Source: Diplosphaera chodatii
Taxonomy: Eukaryota; Chlorophyta; Trebouxiophyceae; Prasiolales; Stichococcaceae
Reading direction: 5' to 3'
DNA length: 64,000 nt
Assembly (NCBI GenBank): GCA_032358165.1
Contig: JAALGY010000017.1
Span: 434,001 to 498,000 of the forward strand
Under the pieces are notes generated by a model. It made no database searches and was not told where the DNA came from. It saw only the letters and a list, made by a program, of their open reading frames with translations. Positions within the stretch are counted from its first letter, which is position 1. Every line of letters starts with the position of its first letter. The position numbers and the translations under genes were made by a program. This document shows positions 58,029 to 64,000 of this stretch, in pieces.

Positions 58029-58523
58029 TGGCGGCGCGGGGCCAGGGGACACGAGGACGCAAGGTCGCCAGCCGCAGGGGAAATAAGGAGATGGGGAACA
58101 GTGGAGCGACGGCGGCACATGACTGCGGCTAGATGGCCTGGACATTATCCCTTTCTGGAATCAGCAACAGGGCCAAGCAAGGTCGGCAAAACAACTGGCA
58201 GGATGCCAGGTTGGGTAGTGCATATGTGCCGAGCTCCCTGTGGTCATAGGGTGCTGCATGCTGACCGTGAGTCGCTGCAGTTTGTCACAACAAGGTTGGC
58301 TGGACCATACAGCCTTCGGACTGCTATGTCTGGACATGCCTCCAAAGGCATACACCTTGAACGTAGACGAAGCTTGTCATGCTGGGCAGCAGCGGTCTGT
58401 CCTGCAAGCCAAAGCCCTATCATAGGCAGTCGAGGGCGGCCAATCCGCAAGGAGATCAGAACTGTCAATGGCAACACGGCCAAATCAGCTCAGCGGTGAT
58501 CACAAGCCGCCTGCGCCGCCGCC
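58029..58523. other. Short same-strand gap between VPS53 and the PAM2 gene
   Basis: 495 bp that must contain the VPS53 3' UTR and the promoter of the next gene. No exon and no TGTAA were seen. Confidence 0.4.
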
Positions 58524-61500
58524 ATGAGCCTCGTCGCGTACAGCAGCGACGAGGAGGGCTCGGCGGAGGATGCGGCAACGTCGCTGCCGCTGAGCTCTAA
58601 GGCGTCCAGGGACCGCCCCCATGCAGCTGGCCAGCGAGCAAAGCGGACTGTATCCAAGGCTCCTGCGCCTCAAAAAGCAGCCTCGACGCGAGAGGGCGAT
58701 CTGAGTGGGTCTGGCGGCAGCGTAGCCGCCGCTGGCGCCGCGGCTGCGGTGCTGGCAGCCGGCTTCCTGCTGACCAAAGTGCTCCGACGGCGGCTGGGCG
58801 GCGCCGGCGACCGCGATGCGGCAAAAGGCAAGTGCTGCAAACACAGCATGCATTTTTGCATGCGCTTTTGGCGTCAGTGCGCCTGCCGCCGGTTCGACCA
58901 GATCTTTCTTGTGCATGCCGAGGCAGCAAACAGTCGATTGGCCAGCAATGGTCCGCGAGCAGCAAACTGCCCTGCCTCGCTCTAGTAGCACTTCCTGATA
59001 TCATACAAGGTTGTCACCACGGTTGTTTCGCAGCACTGTAAAGACCCTGCACCTGGCTGCTGCACAGAGTTTGAGGTTGCTTGTCTGCTGCAGACGGCGA
59101 TGCACACGCTGCCAGTGCTTCAGCGCAGCAGCCGCTGACCCGCCGGCGACGGCACGAGCTGCAGCAGGAGGTGGCGGAGGCCAAGGCAGCGGCCTCTGGC
59201 AAGCGCACTGCATCACGCACCAGGTGCAGACTGAGGGGCTGCATGTAACGTGGTCGTAGCATGCCTTTCCTTACCTCGCACCTCTCCTCTATGTCACTAT
59301 CGCACAGTCAGGCAGGCCTCCGGCCGAGCCTGCCCCTGCCATGATTGTTTCCTGCAGGACATGTACCTCTACACTCGGCTGCCTCCATGCTCCCTGCTCA
59401 ACATAGTCCTTCCTGTTCTGCAGCTCGAGGGACCTGGGGCCCTTCGGCCCGCCAGCAAGCCCACGCACCGCCTCCGGCCTGGTGCCAAAGGTGTGCACGT
59501 GACCTGGCGTCTCACAGCACACAGCATGCAGTGTCGACGCTCAAGTGCTGCGGTGCCTCTGGGCGCCGGGCGTGCACATGCATGCGCATGCAGATGCTAG
59601 GCAATCATTCAGTGTGCAGTGCATCATCACACACGCGTTGACTGCAGACTGATCGACATTGGCACATCGTCCGTGTGCAGGTGCCCCGCAGAGCCGATGA
59701 GTCGCCCGGGCAATCTCCCCTTCGGCAGCGGACCACCGCAGCCTCACCCAAGAAGGCTGCCCGCGGCAGCACGCCCACCAGGACGCCTGTGAAGCGGGCT
59801 GCTGGCGTGCGGCGCACTCCGCTCAGCAGTGCACATGAGGCTGCGGGCTCGGCCGAGGGCGGCAGGCCGACAATGAATGGTGTTCACCCACCGCCGGCGC
59901 CAGAGGCCACATTGGCCACTGCAGCGGCACCGCAGCGGTCACTCGAGACAACAACTGCTGATGTGCCCCGTGCAGCTGTGGCTGCAGCTGACCCTGCGCC
60001 CGCTGAGGCTGTAAAGGCTGCGGACAGCAGCAGCGAGGCTCAGGCCAGAGGGGCTGCGGCGCCTGCGCAGCTGACAGATGCCGAGGCGTTTGCCGCCGAG
60101 TTCGAGAGGGCGCTGTCACTGCCCTCCGCTGCAGGGCCGCCTGCAGCCGCGCACACAGATGACAAGCAGTCGGAGGTGCAGCAGTCTTCCGGCGCCCCAG
60201 CTGTGCCATCAGACGCCGGCGCTGCTGCAGCTGCTGCGGCTGCCGATGCACCACATCAGGCAAATACAGACACATCTGTGGCAGAGTCGCCAACGCCGCA
60301 GCAGGCCAGCGCTGAGGATCAGTCGTATGAGGCAGACGCCGCGACCCCCCCTGCAGCGGAGGCGGCAGTATCAGATCCTGCCCCTGCAGCTGAGCAGCCA
60401 GCAGAAGCAGCGCCAGAGGCCGCTGATCCGGAGCCTGCAGCCGACACAGAGCTTGCTTCAGCAGTGCATGCAGTCAGCAGCGAGGCAGGGCAGAGCGCTG
60501 CTGCTGCCGACGCAGCGGCTGAGAGCGTTGCCAATGCAGAGGCACCAGAGACAGAGGCAGAGCCGCATGCTGGGGCAGATGCAGAGGATGCTGCAGTCGC
60601 AGAGGCAGAGGCAGAGCCAGCCGCTGCCGATGATGCAGTGCCAGAGGCTGCAGAAGATGCAGAGGAAGGTGTCGCCCCAGACACTCCAGCACATGCATCA
60701 GCAGATGCCACAGTCGATGCGGGGGCGGATACAGCGCCAGAGCAAGCTGCTGCGCCAGACACAGTCCGTGAGGACGCAGATGCTGCAGAGTCGGGGGCAG
60801 AGCCAGGCGTAATCGAGGCGACGGCACCCACGCCCGAGGTGGCCACCACATCACACACGACAGAGCCTGATCAGCCTGCAGGCAGTGAGCCAGCAGCAGC
60901 TGTGCAGCCGGCTGCAGCAGGCGGTGAGGCAGGCAGCGACTCGGCGGCTGCCGCTGAGCCACTCGGGGGAGCACCCTCGGAATCAGAGGAGCCTGCTCCT
61001 GTGTCAGAGGACCACGATCAGCAGCCGCAGCACCAGCACCAGCACCAGCAGGAACAGAAGCAGGAAGGTGCTGGGGCCCTGCAGGAGCCCATGAACGATA
61101 GTCATGCTGCAGATCCTCCACAGCAGCAGCAGCAGCCGGCGCCGGTTCAGCCGCTGCAGTTTGGCACAGTACCTGCAGCTGTGACAGCGGCCGCAGCCCC
61201 AGCACCCACAGCAGCGTCAGCGGCTGCAGCATCAGCGCCTGCATCTGCTGCCTCGAAGCTCAACCCCGCGGCCAAGGAGTTCACACTGAACCCCGCTGCG
61301 GCAGCGTTCCAGCCGCGGCCCGCCTCAGCACCCCCGCTTTCGTGGGCGGACCGCCTCAAGCGCTCTGCTGCTGAGGCGCCAAAGCCTGGTGCGATCACGT
61401 GTTGCCTCACTCCTCTGCCTCAGTGTTTGGGCTCGCACTAGCCTGGTGATACATGTTGCTCACGTACTGACGTGTCTGCAGCTGGCACCATGCGCCTGCA

Positions 61501-62282
61501 TCCGATTGCTGAAGTGTTGCTGACTCATGTAAGATGGATGGTCTGGCGTTGCTGCAGACCCAAAGGCAGCCGCACCAGAGGAGCCAGATGTGCCGCCTGG
61601 GCGGCTATCACCAGTGGGAGGCCAGCCCGCCAACAAGGCGCACGCCAGCAGCGGCGGCGGTGGCGCCGACGGCAGCGGCAACGGCGGCGGCGGCGGCGGT
61701 AACAAAGCAGAGGGCTGGACTGCCGCCAAGCCGCGGCGCGGCAGGAGGGGCCAGCAGCAGCAGCAGCAGCAGCAGGGTGTGGCAGCACACACTGTTGCGA
61801 TGCCACGGCGGCCTTCTCCGCAGCCGCAGCAGCAGCAGCGGCAAGCGCAGCCTGCAGCCCCACAGGAAGACGCTGAACAGTCACAGCAGCAGCTCACGCC
61901 TGCGGCGGGTAGCAGCGGCGGCAGCAGCAGAGGTGACGATGAGGGTGACCAGCAGTCGCAGGAGCAGCCAGCAACACAGGAGCTGTTGCAGGAGGGGCAA
62001 ACAAGCACAGGGCAGCCGGACGCACAGATGCCAGCGAAGCGGACATCCTGGGCAGACCTTGTGGCTCGACATGAGACTCCGGCTGCGCAGGCGGCACCAG
62101 CGCCGTTGCCTTCAGTCCCAAAGGCGTCCCCACCAACCTCTCCATCGGCACTCCGACTCCACAGTTCCAGCAGCAGCCCTGCGGCGGACACTGACGCCGC
62201 TGGCGGCGCCAGCCCTAAGGCAGATGCAGCTAAAGCGGAAGAAGAGGGCTGGACGCAGGTGCACTTTCAGGAGCATTATTAG
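58524..62282 (+). CDS. Acidic disordered protein with N-terminal membrane helix and PAM2 motif
   Basis: Predicted 977 residues from five phase-consistent exons: 58524-58827, 59094-59223, 59424-59490, 59681-61388 and 61558-62282 (stop TAG). The N-terminus is acidic (MSLVAYSSDEEGSAED); residues 66-86 form one hydrophobic helix (VAAAGAAAAVLAAGFLL) followed by KVLRRRLGG, a signal-anchor pattern. A basic stretch (SPKKAARGSTPTRTPVKRA) is followed by about 450 residues dominated by Ala, Glu, Pro and Asp. At 694-701 comes LNPAAKEF, the core of a PAM2 motif, which in ataxin-2 and similar proteins binds the MLLE domain of poly(A)-binding protein; SWADRLKRSAAE and later TSWADLVARHE follow. The C-terminus is EEGWTQVHFQEHY. 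The first intron has a strong GC donor (AG|GCAAGT). Role inferred: membrane-linked mRNP factor. Confidence 0.78.
61752..61775. repeat. CAG trinucleotide run (poly-Gln)
   Basis: Eight CAG units in the last exon of the PAM2 gene encode an eight-Gln tract within GRRGQQQQ. Confidence 0.88.
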
Positions 62283-62433
62283 GAACTAGTTCCTACAGTG
62301 TGTGAATGATCAAGCACATACACCAATCAGCTACTGCAGTCAGAAGCGTGCAACTGTCATGCATCTGTTATGAGGGTTGCAGCTTCTGCGTGACATCAGA
62401 GCACCACAGTCTGACATCACAGCTGTGCATGAG

Positions 62434-64000
62434 ATGCAGGTGGCGGGGCGATCCAGTGGCAGCCGGCGGCGCTCTTCGGGCAGCAGCGACATGCCGGAGT
62501 CACCATCCCGGGGGCCGCGCCGGCAGCAGCCGCCGCCCGCACGGAATGGCAGCGGTGGCGGGAATGGCAGCAGGCAGCGGCGTGGGCCCCCTGCGCGTAG
62601 CAGCAGCAGTGGTGTGCTCTCGGAACCTGCACTTTGCATTCGGGGCAGGGCACGAGGTTTGGGGGAGCAGCACATGTTGTGCCGAGCATTTGCACCTGGT
62701 TGCAGCGCAACACGGAGCCTGCGTACTATCCATACCCGTGCAGCAGTTCCAAACAAATGATCTGCTGGCTTGTTTGGTTACAGGTGAGACGAGCAGCGAC
62801 GCTGGCATTGCCACTGCGCTGCGGTCAGGGCCGCCACTGCGAGGCTTCGGATCGGGCTTTGCAGCTGATGGCCCCCGTGCTGGCGCTGGCACACAGGTGA
62901 GGTCTCAGGCGCCTCTGTTAGCTCCCTGTCATGTGTTGCAAGTTGTGGTCCGGCTCCTGTAATTAGGCTCCTGCCAACTGCGTCTGCTGTCGTGCTCCGT
63001 GCGTCCCCTCAGACAAGCCGTGTGCATTTGGCCCGCTGGTGAAGCGCGAATGATGCCCATGTCAATGCACTGAAGGCCAAGCATATGGCTGATGCACTCG
63101 AGTCCCTGCTGAGGCCGTCACGATGATGCTTGACTGCAGTCGTCAAGCTGGCGGTCGGTAGAGCAGCCGGCGGCCAGGGCCAGGGACCAGCCGCCGCGCC
63201 CCAAGCAGCAGCCATCGTTGCCGCCGCCGGCGCGGCATTCGCAGCAGCAGCCACAGACCCAGCCGCCGTCATATCAGCACGCGGACGGCACGTCAGCTGA
63301 GCGCCATCCATTGAAGCAGGAGCCGTCCTCGCAACAAGAGCCGCACATGAACGGCGGGCTCTCAGAGGACGAGCCGCCACCAGCGCCACAGCCGCCAGCG
63401 CCAGAGCCACAGCAGCAGCAGCCACCGCCTTCAGAGGAGCAGCAGGTATACACTCAAAACAGGGTAGCCACTCAAAATTAGAAGAGCTCGCCGTGGTTGG
63501 TCTAGAGAAAATTTCTGCTTTCACCATCTGCTTTCAAACAGATGGTGGTCTGAAGGTTGACGTGAGGATGCTGCTGCAATTGAGGCGTGCATGTACGTTG
63601 ATGAAGCCAGTCCATATGTACACTGAGAAACCTCGACCCTGCAGGTGGCGGAAAATGGGGAGCCGCCGGCCGCGGAGCCTGACGCCGCAGTTGATGGCGC
63701 GGCGGGAAGGGCAGAGCCGGCGGCAGAACCCGAGTCCCATCCATCACAGCAGCCCCAGGCGGCGGCGGCCGAGCAGCCAGCCGCCGCAGAGGCGGCGGCG
63801 CCCCAGGCGGCGGCAGCCCCATCACCTGAACAACGAGAGCCTGGGCCAGAGCCTCAGCCTGAGCCGGCTGCAGAGCCAGCATCCGAGGCGGCATCAGAGG
63901 CAGCGGATGAGCCTGGCAAGCCCGAGGCAGCAGGGGGCGACAGCACTGCTGAGCAGTTGGCACAGGCAGCAGAAGAGCCGTCCGCACCACAGCTGGAGGC
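62434..64000 (+). CDS. Gln/Pro/Ala/Glu-rich protein, 5' part (cut by window end)
   Basis: Four phase-consistent exons are visible: 62434-62611, 62784-62896, 63140-63445 and 63645 to beyond 64000. The sequence starts MQVAGRSSGSRRRSSGSSD, an Arg/Ser-rich patch, then Pro/Gln-rich (ARHSQQQPQTQPPSY) and Pro/Glu/Ala-rich repeats (EPGPEPQPEPAAEPASE). No domain is recognised, and nothing folded is visible before the window ends. Only about 150 bp separate it from the stop of the PAM2 gene, so it could instead be alternative 3' exons of that gene; the ATG at 62434 overlaps a possible CAG splice acceptor, which leaves both readings open. Confidence 0.6.

Noticed and set aside
1..64000. Prokaryotic operon, CRISPR array or phage
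   Set aside because: No direct-repeat/spacer pattern, no ribosome-binding sites ahead of long frames, and all recognised genes need introns to be read.

Overview
This window looks like nuclear DNA of a green alga, most likely a Chlorella-like trebouxiophyte. The evidence is GC-rich sequence, genes broken into many small exons (up to 22) by introns of roughly 100-350 bp, Ala/Gln-rich disordered proteins, TGTAA motifs downstream of stop codons, (TTTAGGG)-type motifs inside introns, and plant-type plastid genes with transit-peptide-like N-termini. No tRNA, rRNA, CRISPR or intact transposon was seen. Exon models were built by hand from GT/GC-AG borders, reading phase and recalled family sequences. 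For the L-galactose dehydrogenase 3' part, both CAP genes, HST, CYP97A, FAT, MFS, VPS53 and the PAM2 gene, every exon joins in phase from start (or window edge) to stop.

Layout: (1) 1-841 (+), 3' third of L-galactose dehydrogenase (ascorbate synthesis). (2) 2180-3924 (+), secreted CAP/PR-1-like protein. (3) 4922-7795 (-), homogentisate solanesyltransferase (plastoquinone), head-to-head with (4) 8320-13979 (+), a CYP97A-type carotenoid beta-ring hydroxylase. (5) 15167-16968 (+), a second CAP protein. (6) 18454-21541 (-), plastid acyl-ACP thioesterase. (7) 22634-27716 (+), a long Ser/Pro-rich protein of unknown function with many R-x-x-S sites. (8) 29059-32884 (-), a 12-TM MFS transporter. (9) 33684-42120 (-), a coiled-coil protein holding an exact-period 69-bp/23-residue tryptophan repeat. 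(10) 42273-49340 (-), an RGG- and Gln-rich disordered protein that may be the N-terminal half of the same giant gene. (11) 50486-58028 (+), VPS53 of the GARP complex. (12) 58524-62282 (+), a protein with one predicted membrane helix and a PAM2-like PABP-binding motif. (13) 62434 to beyond 64000 (+), the start of another Gln/Pro-rich protein.

Themes: HST, CYP97A and the thioesterase all serve plastid lipid or isoprenoid metabolism, and HST/CYP97A share one 524-bp promoter interval. VPS53 and the CAP proteins belong to the secretory and endomembrane system. The most unusual signal is structural. Four introns in three minus-strand genes carry extra tandem copies of the 3' end of the preceding exon together with its 5' splice site, and in two of these clusters the repeat unit also contains a telomere-like TTTAGGG motif. 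GC-AG introns also recur in five genes.
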